Shown here: one piece after another, positions 1 through 6,011 of the stretch
Position numbering within the stretch: position 1 is the stretch's first letter
Layout: each line of letters starts with the position of its first letter
Assembly: GCA_016214375.1 (NCBI GenBank)
Contig: JACROQ010000048.1
Location: 1 to 12,730, forward strand
Origin: Nitrospirota bacterium
Lineage (GTDB): Bacteria > Nitrospirota > 9FT-COMBO-42-15 > HDB-SIOI813
Direction: 5' to 3'
DNA length: 12,730 nt
Made by a program: the position numbers and the translations under genes
Notes under the pieces: model-generated
The model's database searches: none
The model's input: only the letters and a program-made list of their open reading frames with translations
What the model was told of the DNA's origin: nothing

Positions 1-258
1 ATTTAACTGCATAATAGCTATTATGATTATTTCATCTTTCTCTTCTTGATAAATTATTCCATACGGAAAGCGATTAGTCAGGCAGCGCCTCGTATTTTTC
101 GACAATGGTGACCATGCTTTAGGAAATTGCAGGATTAGTTGAATGGCTGTATAAACTTCAATGGCAAAGTCAATCCCCAAATTATCCTGACATTCATTGT
201 AGTAATCAATTGCCTCATTCAACTCTTTTCTTGCCAATGGATGGAAAGAATAGTTCAT
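1..258 (-). CDS. RelE/ParE-family toxin, 3' end outside window
   Basis: The minus-strand frame from the ATG at 258 is open to the window edge and gives 86 residues beginning MNYSFHPLARKELNEAIDYY. The pattern of an N-terminal helix with P-L-A-x-x-E-L-x-E-A-x-x-Y-Y, a central F-P-K-A-W-S-P-L and a late R-C-L-T-N-R-F-P-Y-G-I-I-Y strand is that of RelE/ParE superfamily plasmid-stabilisation toxins, usually about 95-100 residues, so only the last few residues are missing. Family members act either as ribosome-dependent mRNA nucleases or as gyrase poisons; the sequence looks more ParE-like, but the target cannot be settled from it. The start codon overlaps the antitoxin stop (ATGA), indicating translational coupling and co-transcription from the antitoxin promoter. 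The region is visibly more AT-rich than the genes to its right, which fits a mobile module. Confidence 0.85.
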   Translation of the reverse strand, partial: MNYSFHPLARKELNEAIDYYNECQDNLGIDFAIEVYTAIQLILQFPKAWSPLSKNTRRCLTNRFPYGIIYQEEKDEIIIIAIMQLN

Positions 259-482
259 CGATTGAACTTGTCTCGAATCTCTTTAAAAACTTTTTCTCCT
301 GGAATTGTCTTTACTTTTCCTGTTTTGATATCTTTAACTCTTTTTTCTGCTTCCTTAGCCCATAATTCATCAATTTCTTTTTTTGCTGGATTCAGACTTT
401 CTAATAGTTTGTTCACGAGCAATGTCCTGATATCGACAGGCAAAGATACGGCTTTTGAAATAAGTTTATCTGTTTTTATCAT
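255..482 (-). CDS. Addiction-module antitoxin, PF09720/TIGR02574 type
   Basis: This 75-residue protein matches the 'putative addiction module component' family in order: an N-terminal L-P-V-D-I-R-T-L-L-V-N-K-L-L-E-S-L segment (residues 14-30), then E-I-D-E-L-W-A-K-E-A-E-K-R-V, then a G-K-V-K-T-I-P-G-E-K-V-F tail (residues 55-66). In known pairs this small, labile protein binds and neutralises the RelE/ParE toxin encoded directly downstream, which is the arrangement here (4-bp overlap). An AAGGA ribosome binding site (489-493) stands 6 nt before the ATG and supports the start. A plausible sigma70 promoter lies just upstream. The family often has no obvious DNA-binding domain, so autoregulation is unproven. 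Confidence 0.9.
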   Translation of the reverse strand: MIKTDKLISKAVSLPVDIRTLLVNKLLESLNPAKKEIDELWAKEAEKRVKDIKTGKVKTIPGEKVFKEIRDKFNR

Positions 483-516
483 AACGATTCCTTACAGTTA
501 TATAATTTATAAAAAT

Positions 517-545
517 ACTATACTATTTATAGGTGATAAATACAA
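517..545 (-). promoter_or_regulatory. Probable sigma70 promoter of the toxin-antitoxin operon
   Basis: Read on the minus strand, TTGTAT (540-545) is followed by exactly 17 bp and TATAGT (517-522), about 35 nt before the antitoxin ATG. Two ATTTATA copies (505-511 and 525-531) sit 20 bp apart around the -10 and could be operator half-sites. The region is AT-rich, so chance matches are possible. Confidence 0.45.
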
Positions 546-552
546 GCTGTCG

Positions 553-590
553 AAAAGAGAGGACAAACTTATCGTTGTTCCCTCTTTTTT
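553..590 (-). terminator. Possible bidirectional terminator after the macrodomain gene
   Basis: An imperfect stem (arms near 556-568 and 573-584) around the loop TTATC/GATAA overlaps the macrodomain stop codon. On the minus strand it is preceded by A6 and followed by TTTT; on the plus strand it runs into CTCTTTTTT. It would separate the macrodomain transcript from the toxin-antitoxin operon. The stem has bulges, so its strength is uncertain. Confidence 0.35.
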
Positions 591-1134
591 ATGTAGACAG
601 TTGCGGTAGAATGCTCCTTAATACCGCTTCGTATGCCCTGTAGGCGTCGGCGCTGAACAACACAAAGCGTGCAAGCGCAATATCTGGATGTTCCTTTAAA
701 TAATCGCAGACTGTCTTTAATGCGATCTTGGCTGCCTCATCGAGCGGATAACCATAGGCGCCGGTGCTGAGAGAGGGAAAGGCGATGGTGCTGATCCCCT
801 TCTCTGAGGCAAGCTTAAGACTGCTCCGGTATGCGCTTGCCAGAAGCTCTGCCTCTCCCCTGTCCCCGCCATGATAAACAGGCCCTACGGTATGGATGAC
901 ATACCGTGCCTTCAAATTACCACCAGTGGTTATCACTGCGCTGCCTGTCGGGCATCCCCCGATCTTCCGGCATTCCTCCATAATCTGTGGTCCGCCGGCC
1001 CGATGAATGGCCCCATCCACGCCACCCCCGCCTCTGAGGCCTGAGTTCGCCGCATTTACGATGGCTCCGGTATCCTGCTTAGTGATGTCCCCTTCGACGA
1101 GTTCTAAGATGGAATTGTTGATGGTTACTTGCAT
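589..1134 (-). CDS. Macrodomain protein, probable O-acetyl-ADP-ribose deacetylase (MacroD/YmdB type)
   Basis: This 181-residue single-domain protein carries all the signature motifs of the MacroD-type class. V-E-G-D-I-T (13-18) contacts the adenine. I-V-N-A-A-N-S (25-31) is followed by the glycine loop G-G-G-G-V-D-G-A-I-H-R-A-G-G (35-48). Further on are G-C-P-T-G and the diphosphate loop P-S-L-S-T-G-A-Y-G-Y-P. Asn27, Asn30 and Asp40 correspond to the residues tied to catalysis in MacroD/YmdB enzymes. The family hydrolyses O-acetyl-ADP-ribose and removes ADP-ribose from acidic side chains in the cytoplasm. Length is normal for the family. The ATG has a modest GGGG site about 7-10 nt upstream. 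The gene is transcribed away from cutA and stands alone; no ADP-ribosyltransferase partner is visible, so it is probably not a DarG-type antitoxin. Confidence 0.93.
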   Translation of the reverse strand: MQVTINNSILELVEGDITKQDTGAIVNAANSGLRGGGGVDGAIHRAGGPQIMEECRKIGGCPTGSAVITTGGNLKARYVIHTVGPVYHGGDRGEAELLASAYRSSLKLASEKGISTIAFPSLSTGAYGYPLDEAAKIALKTVCDYLKEHPDIALARFVLFSADAYRAYEAVLRSILPQLST

Positions 1135-1146
1135 AATGCACCCCGC

Positions 1147-1167
1147 ACTACTCGCTACTCACTACTC
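1147..1167. repeat. Three tandem 7-bp units, [A/G]CTACTC
   Basis: ACTACTC, GCTACTC and ACTACTC lie head to tail between the divergent macrodomain and cutA genes, ending 10 bp before the cutA -35 box. On the minus strand they fall in the region just upstream of the macrodomain ribosome binding site. They could be a slippage-prone tract; no function is evident. Confidence 0.6.
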
Positions 1168-1177
1168 ATTTCTTGCC

Positions 1178-1206
1178 TTGACACCTCAACACGTATAGAA
1201 TATAAC
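1178..1206 (+). promoter_or_regulatory. Sigma70 promoter for cutA-glycosylase-secA
   Basis: A perfect -35 TTGACA (1178-1183), a 17-bp spacer and a -10 TATAAC (1201-1206) lie 38 nt before the cutA ATG. An inverted repeat AGAATA-N5-TATTCT (1197-1202/1208-1213) covers the -10 box and the expected start site and might be an operator. It is the best promoter match I found in the window. Confidence 0.65.
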
Positions 1207-1244
1207 CTATTCTTACTGGAGAATAAAGATACCCAAGAAATCAA

Positions 1245-1571
1245 ATGGACAGAGATAGGGAATTTATTATTGTGCTGATAACCGCGAGTTCTGCTGAGGA
1301 AGGGGAGAAGATCGCAACGTCGCTTATTGATCACCATCTTGTCGCCTGTGTCAACATGGTCCCATCAGTCAAATCCTTCTTTTTCTGGGAGGGGAAATCA
1401 GCTCAAGAGTCAGAGGTTCTGCTGATCGCAAAGAGCAGAAGGCCTCTTCTTGATAAGATAGTAGAACATGTTAAAAAGACCCATAGTTACAAGGTTCCGG
1501 AGATCATCGCGCTCCCTATCATTGGGGGATCTGAAGAATATCTGAAATGGGTAAGGGAGAGCACCTCTTAA
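1245..1571 (+). CDS. cutA: Divalent-cation tolerance protein CutA
   Basis: The 108-residue product has the expected CutA length and conserved blocks: an N-terminal strand I-V-L-I-T-A, then L-V-A-C-V-N-M-V-P-S-V-K-S-F-F-F-W-E-G-K with the usual V-A-C-V-N and W-E-G-K motifs, S-E-V-L-L-I-A-K-S, and the late Y-K-V-P-E-I-I-A-L-P-I followed by Y-L-K-W. CutA forms a very stable trimer with a ferredoxin-like fold; genetically it is linked to copper and other metal tolerance, but its biochemical role is still unsettled. The start is the only convenient ATG before the first strand; its ribosome binding site is weak (AAGAAA). It is the first gene behind a strong promoter. Its last 25 bp overlap the start of the glycosylase gene in another frame, so the two are likely translationally coupled. 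Confidence 0.93.
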   Translation: MDRDREFIIVLITASSAEEGEKIATSLIDHHLVACVNMVPSVKSFFFWEGKSAQESEVLLIAKSRRPLLDKIVEHVKKTHSYKVPEIIALPIIGGSEEYLKWVRESTS

Positions 1572-2233
1572 AGATATACCATTCATTTTTCGAGCGGTTT
1601 GGGCCCCAGCACTGGTGGCCCGGGGATACGCCGTTTGAAGTGATCATCGGGGCCATCCTGACCCAGAACACCTCATGGAAGAATGTAGAGAGGGCTATAA
1701 ATTCCCTTAAGGCGTCCGGTCGTTTTACCCCGAAGGGTCTTTATGATACCCCAATAGACATACTGGCTCAGCTTATCAGGTCTTCCGGATATTTTAATAT
1801 CAAGGCGAGGCGTCTCAAAAATTTCCTCTTTTTCCTGTTTAATGAATACGAGGGGGATCTGGGTGCCATGCTAAAGGAAGACGGCCTGAAACTGCGGGAT
1901 AAGCTCCTTAAAGTCAATGGCCTGGGTCCTGAGACGGCAGACTCTATCCTCCTTTATGCGGCCGGATTCCCTATCTTTGTGGTCGATGCCTATACAAAAC
2001 GTATCTTTTCAAGACATGGGTATATAAAAGGTGATGCTGACTACCATCAGACACAGACCCTCTTTATGGAGAGTCTTCCAAAGAATGAGGATCTTTATAA
2101 CGAGTATCACGCCCTGATTGTCAGGGTGGGCAAGGACTTATGCAAAAAGAAACCCCTGTGCCGTATCTGCCCTATAGAGTATGATTTGCATAAAAAGGCT
2201 AAAAATGTTATAAAAGTTGGTTATGATTGGTAA
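1547..2233 (+). CDS. Endonuclease III-like DNA glycosylase, MagIII-type
   Basis: This 228-residue protein belongs to the HhH-GPD base-excision superfamily. It opens with the H-W-W-P-G-D-T-P-F-E block (22-31) and I-L-T-Q-N-T-S-W (37-44) typical of the endonuclease III-related branch. The helix-hairpin-helix is V-N-G-L-G-P-E-T-A-D (123-132), followed 15 residues on by the catalytic aspartate, Asp147 in V-V-D-A-Y. The position of the lyase lysine of E. coli Nth (Lys120) is Glu129, as I recall for H. pylori MagIII, so I expect a monofunctional glycosylase acting on alkylated or otherwise damaged bases rather than a glycosylase/AP lyase. At the C-terminus, Cys199-x5-Cys205-x2-Cys208 resembles the Fe-S loop, but the fourth ligand position is Leu214. 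The frame begins inside cutA and ends inside the start of secA. Substrate is uncertain. Confidence 0.85.
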   Translation: MGKGEHLLKIYHSFFERFGPQHWWPGDTPFEVIIGAILTQNTSWKNVERAINSLKASGRFTPKGLYDTPIDILAQLIRSSGYFNIKARRLKNFLFFLFNEYEGDLGAMLKEDGLKLRDKLLKVNGLGPETADSILLYAAGFPIFVVDAYTKRIFSRHGYIKGDADYHQTQTLFMESLPKNEDLYNEYHALIVRVGKDLCKKKPLCRICPIEYDLHKKAKNVIKVGYDW

Positions 2234-4811
2234 TTTTTTTAAAAAGATAATCGGGACTCAGAATGAGCGGGAATTAAGGCGGCTTCAGATTATTGTGGAC
2301 CGTATTAATGTCTTTGAACCCCCTATTGCTGCCCTCTCTGATCACGAGCTTAGAGAGAAGACCGTGGAGTTCCGGGCGGCCCTTTCCGATGGCAAGTCCT
2401 TAGAGGATATCCTCCCTGAGACATTTGCTGTAGTGCGTGAGGCCTCAAAGCGGGTGCTGGGCATGAGACACTTTGATGCACAGCTCATCGGTGGAATGGT
2501 CTTGCACGAAGGGAAGATTGCAGAGATGAAGACCGGAGAGGGGAAGACATTGGTGGCTACGTTACCAGTCTATCTCAATGCCCTGCCGGGGCAAGGCGTT
2601 CATGTGGTGACTGTCAATGACTACCTGGCGAAACGCGACAGCCAGTGGATGGGTGAAATATATAAATTCCTGGGTTTGACCGTTGGGCTCATCCAGCATA
2701 ATATGCCGGACGTGGAACGGCAGCGTGCTTACGCCAGCGATGTTGTTTATGGCACCAATAATGAGTTTGGTTTTGATTATTTGAGGGATAATATGAAGTT
2801 TGATCCCTCGATGTTTGCCCAACGGGAGCTTAATTATGCCATTGTCGATGAGGTGGACAGTATATTGATCGACGAGGCCAGGACCCCGCTGAAGATCAAC
2901 CGGATCATTCCTCAGCTTAAAGAAGGGGCGGATTATACGCTTGAAGAAAAGACCCGCACGGTATCATTGACAGAAGAGGGCAACGCCAGGGTAGAACGTC
3001 TCCTTGGACTTGGCAATCTGTATGACCTGTCTAACATGGACATGGTTCACCATGTGATCCAGGGGCTCAAGGCCCATACGCTGTTTAAACTTGATGTAGA
3101 CTATGTCGTCAAAGACGGAGAGGTGATCATCGTAGACGAATTTACAGGCAGGCTTATGCCCGGGAGGCGTTATAGCGATGGGCTCCATCAGGCATTAGAG
3201 GCAAAAGAGGACGTCACGATTGCAAAGGAGAACCAGACCTTAGCCACGATTACGTTTCAGAATTACTTCAGGATCTATAATAAGCTGGCGGGAATGACCG
3301 GAACTGCAGATACCGAGGCCGCGGAGTTTCATAAGATATATAACTTGGAAGTGCTGGTTATTCCGCCTAATAAGCCGATGATCCGGAAAGACAATCCCGA
3401 TGTGGTCTATAAGAGCGAGCGGGAGAAATTTAATGCCATCGTGGAAGAGATCGCAGAACGCAATAAAGAGGGGCAACCCGCCCTGGTCGGGACGGTCTCT
3501 ATCGAAAAGTCTGAGAGGCTTTCCGCCCTCTTAAAGAAAAAGGGGGTTAAGCACACGGTCCTGAATGCAAAATATCATGAACTTGAGGCAGAGATCGTGG
3601 CCCAGGCCGGCAGGAAGGGTGCGACGACTATAGCGACCAATATGGCCGGGAGGGGGACCGACATACTTCTTGGGGGGAATCCCGATTTTCTTGCCAAAAA
3701 GGAGGCTAATGCCCAACCTGACCTTCCTCAGGAGGAGAGGGAAAAGAGGTACAAAGAGCTTAAGGCTCAGTGTGAGAGGGAGAAGGAAGAGGTGATTAAG
3801 CTGGGAGGGCTTCATATCATCGGTACGGAAAGGCATGAGGCCAGACGCATTGATAACCAGCTTCGGGGCCGGTCCGGACGTCAGGGTGACCCTGGCTCTT
3901 CCCGCTTCTACTTATCACTGGAAGATGACCTGATGCGGATTTTCGGTTCCGAGAGGATTGCCAATTTGATGGATAAGCTGGGCATGGAAGAAGGGACCCC
4001 CATTGAGCACAGAATGGTAAGCAGGGCGATAGAAAATGCACAGAAAAAGGTGGAGACCCATAACTTCGATATCAGGAAACACCTCCTTGAGTTTGATGAT
4101 GTCATGAATCAACAAAGGGGGGTGATCTATGAGCAGAGAAGGCAGATCCTCCAGGGGGAAAGGCTTACTGAAATCCTGTTTGATATGGTAGAAGACCTCC
4201 TGGATGACATGATAGCGGTTTATTGCAGTAAGGATATATACCCGGAAGAGTGGGATATCACCGGTCTAAAGGAGGCGTTCTCCCGGGTGTTTTCCGCCGA
4301 GATAAATGAGGGGGAGATAGACTTTGTCAACATTGGGCTTGAAGGATTAAGGGAGGTCTTGCTGGAGAAGGTCCGCAAGGCCTATAACGATAAAGAGGGC
4401 GAGTTTGGTTCAGAGATCATGAGACGTATCGAGAAGGTTGTCCTTCTTCAGGTCGTTGATACCCAATGGAAGGATCACCTGCTTGCCATGGACCATCTGA
4501 AAGAGGGTATAGGATTAAGAGGTTATGGGCAAAAGGACCCTTTGATTGAATATAAACGGGAAGGCTTTGAGATGTTTAATGACATGATAACCCGGATAAA
4601 ATCAGAAGCCGTAGAACGGTTATTAAAGATCCAGGTGGTAAAGGAAGACCCCATTCCCCAACGGCGTCCCGTTATGCCCCAGTCCATACGCCTTAACCGC
4701 GGCGAATCATCTGCACCCAGGCCCGTACAGAAGAGTGAACAAAAGGTCGGCAGAAACGACCCCTGTCCCTGCGGCAGCGGAAAAAAGTATAAAAAGTGCC
4801 ATGGGGCTTAA
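2223..4811 (+). CDS. secA: Protein translocase ATPase SecA, with a missing segment after DEARTPL
   Basis: SecA is the cytoplasmic ATPase that drives preproteins through SecYEG. From the ATG at 2223 it has 862 residues: Walker A T-G-E-G-K-T (104-109), Y-G-T-N-N-E-F-G-F-D-Y-L-R-D-N, Walker B V-D-E-V-D-S-I-L-I-D-E-A-R-T-P-L (208-223), the preprotein cross-linking domain, L-A-G-M-T-G-T-A, T-N-M-A-G-R-G-T-D, the Q-L-R-G-R-S-G-R-Q-G-D arginine-finger motif, the helical scaffold, and a C-terminal SEC-C zinc motif C-P-C-G-S-G-K-K-Y-K-K-C-H. After Leu223 the chain goes straight to K-I-N-R-I-I-P, skipping about 14 residues (I-I-S-G-P and following) present in E. coli and Bacillus SecA. The frame stays open. 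A TTG at 2217 is an alternative start; ATG gives the usual M-I-G-N-F-F-K-K beginning. It overlaps the glycosylase gene by 11 bp. Confidence 0.96.
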   Translation: MIGNFFKKIIGTQNERELRRLQIIVDRINVFEPPIAALSDHELREKTVEFRAALSDGKSLEDILPETFAVVREASKRVLGMRHFDAQLIGGMVLHEGKIAEMKTGEGKTLVATLPVYLNALPGQGVHVVTVNDYLAKRDSQWMGEIYKFLGLTVGLIQHNMPDVERQRAYASDVVYGTNNEFGFDYLRDNMKFDPSMFAQRELNYAIVDEVDSILIDEARTPLKINRIIPQLKEGADYTLEEKTRTVSLTEEGNARVERLLGLGNLYDLSNMDMVHHVIQGLKAHTLFKLDVDYVVKDGEVIIVDEFTGRLMPGRRYSDGLHQALEAKEDVTIAKENQTLATITFQNYFRIYNKLAGMTGTADTEAAEFHKIYNLEVLVIPPNKPMIRKDNPDVVYKSEREKFNAIVEEIAERNKEGQPALVGTVSIEKSERLSALLKKKGVKHTVLNAKYHELEAEIVAQAGRKGATTIATNMAGRGTDILLGGNPDFLAKKEANAQPDLPQEEREKRYKELKAQCEREKEEVIKLGGLHIIGTERHEARRIDNQLRGRSGRQGDPGSSRFYLSLEDDLMRIFGSERIANLMDKLGMEEGTPIEHRMVSRAIENAQKKVETHNFDIRKHLLEFDDVMNQQRGVIYEQRRQILQGERLTEILFDMVEDLLDDMIAVYCSKDIYPEEWDITGLKEAFSRVFSAEINEGEIDFVNIGLEGLREVLLEKVRKAYNDKEGEFGSEIMRRIEKVVLLQVVDTQWKDHLLAMDHLKEGIGLRGYGQKDPLIEYKREGFEMFNDMITRIKSEAVERLLKIQVVKEDPIPQRRPVMPQSIRLNRGESSAPRPVQKSEQKVGRNDPCPCGSGKKYKKCHGA

Positions 4812-4919
4812 CCTTAAGACCTCCTTCCCCTTTTTCCGATAAAGAGTCTACAGTTAAGGGACAATCTGATTATCCTTCATTTATCATCTCAATAAGAGGA
4901 GACTTCATCCAGTACCGTC

Positions 4920-6011
4920 ATGGGAGACCTCAAACAAGAAAACAGGGAACTAAAGGCTGCAATCAGGCAGATGAAGAAGGAACTTTCCTTCTTTGGCCAT
5001 GTCAGTAAGGCCCTGACCTCTACCCTCGAATTAGACAAGGTGCTGGATATTATTATGGAAAATGTCCAAAAACTTGTACGGTCGGATGCATGGTCCCTTC
5101 TTCTCTACGATGAGGAGAGAAATGACCTCTATGTTGCCATAACAAAGGGAAAGCAGCCTGAGGGATTACAAGGGATGCGCCTTAAATTGGAAGAGGGGGT
5201 GGCGGGATGGGTTGCTCAAACGGGAAGGCCCCTTATCGTCAAAGATGTATTAAATGATAAACGCTTTTCAGATTATGTTAAAAGTAGCGCTAAAGGCTTT
5301 ATCCCCAGGAGTGTGTTGTGTGTCCCTGTAACCAGCAAAAAGAATATCATCGGCGTATTAGAGGTCCTGAATAAAAAGGATGGCACACCCTTTACCAACA
5401 AGGATACGGAACTTTTGCTGAAGCTGGTTGATCAGGCAGCCATCGCCATAGAGAGGTCGAATCTCTATCAAAAGATGGCCAATTTAGCGATAACGGATGA
5501 CTTAACAAAGCTGTTTAATCTGAGATACCTCTACAGGGCCCTTGATATTGAGATCAAGAGATGCAGGCGGTACAACTCCACGTTTTCCATCATATTTTTA
5601 GACTTAGACTCTTTTAAACTTGTCAATGACCGGCATGGTCATCTTTATGGCAGTAAAACCCTGGTGGAAGTTGCCAGCATATTGGTCAATGTCCTCAGAG
5701 ACGTTGATATCATTGCCCGTTACGGGGGGGATGAGTTTGTGATTGTTCTACCTCATACCCCTGTAGACATGGCCCTTAAAATAGCAGAGAGGATTAAATC
5801 AGACATCAATAATTATCAGTTCCTCAGAGAGGATGGACTCTCTCTCAGGGTGACTGCAAGCTTTGGTGTCGCCGGTTACCCGGATCATGCCAAAGATGAG
5901 ATTGAGTTGTTGAAATTATCAGATCAGGCGATGTATATGGCCAAAAGTCTGGGCAAGAATCGTGTTGTCCTGGCCTCGCAGTTATCCGTTACCTTAAGTA
6001 GCGGACGCTGA
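4920..6011 (+). CDS. GAF-GGDEF cyclic dinucleotide synthase, candidate Hypr (cGAMP) type
   Basis: The 363-residue soluble protein has a short N-terminal coiled-coil-like helix (about 1-30), a GAF sensor domain (about 32-178, with V-A-G-W-V-A-Q-T-G-R-P and S-V-L-C-V-P-V), and a GGDEF domain (about 190-350). The catalytic domain has T-D-D-L-T-K-L-F-N, the metal site F-L-D228-L-D-S-F-K233, N236-D, and an intact active loop Y-G269-G-D-E-F273. An I-site R260-D-V-D263 lies five residues before it, so product inhibition is likely. The conserved G-H-x-x-G-D motif reads G-H-L-Y-G-Ser245; this position (PleD Asp344) normally reads guanine, and Ser here marks Hypr GGDEFs that make 3',3'-cyclic AMP-GMP. 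Function as a cyclic dinucleotide synthase is confident; cGAMP as product is inferred. No transmembrane segment is seen. The AGGAG upstream is 18 nt from the ATG, so the start is less certain. Confidence 0.9.
   Translation: MGDLKQENRELKAAIRQMKKELSFFGHVSKALTSTLELDKVLDIIMENVQKLVRSDAWSLLLYDEERNDLYVAITKGKQPEGLQGMRLKLEEGVAGWVAQTGRPLIVKDVLNDKRFSDYVKSSAKGFIPRSVLCVPVTSKKNIIGVLEVLNKKDGTPFTNKDTELLLKLVDQAAIAIERSNLYQKMANLAITDDLTKLFNLRYLYRALDIEIKRCRRYNSTFSIIFLDLDSFKLVNDRHGHLYGSKTLVEVASILVNVLRDVDIIARYGGDEFVIVLPHTPVDMALKIAERIKSDINNYQFLREDGLSLRVTASFGVAGYPDHAKDEIELLKLSDQAMYMAKSLGKNRVVLASQLSVTLSSGR

Noticed and set aside
139..609. A 156-codon plus-strand open frame
   Set aside because: It is antisense to the clear toxin and antitoxin genes, low in complexity, and has no recognisable domain.
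589..1134. DarTG-like toxin-antitoxin, suggested by a macrodomain next to a toxin-antitoxin pair
   Set aside because: The protein is a short MacroD/YmdB type, no DarT-like ADP-ribosyltransferase is adjacent, and a hairpin separates it from the RelE/ParE module, which already has its own antitoxin.
2217..2222. TTG start for secA at 2217
   Set aside because: The ATG two codons later gives the common SecA N-terminus, and neither start has a strong ribosome binding site that would favour the TTG.
4812..4859. CCTTAA...TTAAGG inverted repeat after secA as a terminator
   Set aside because: The arms are only 6 bp with a loop of 36 nt and no following T-run; the secA-GGDEF gap shows no convincing terminator or promoter.
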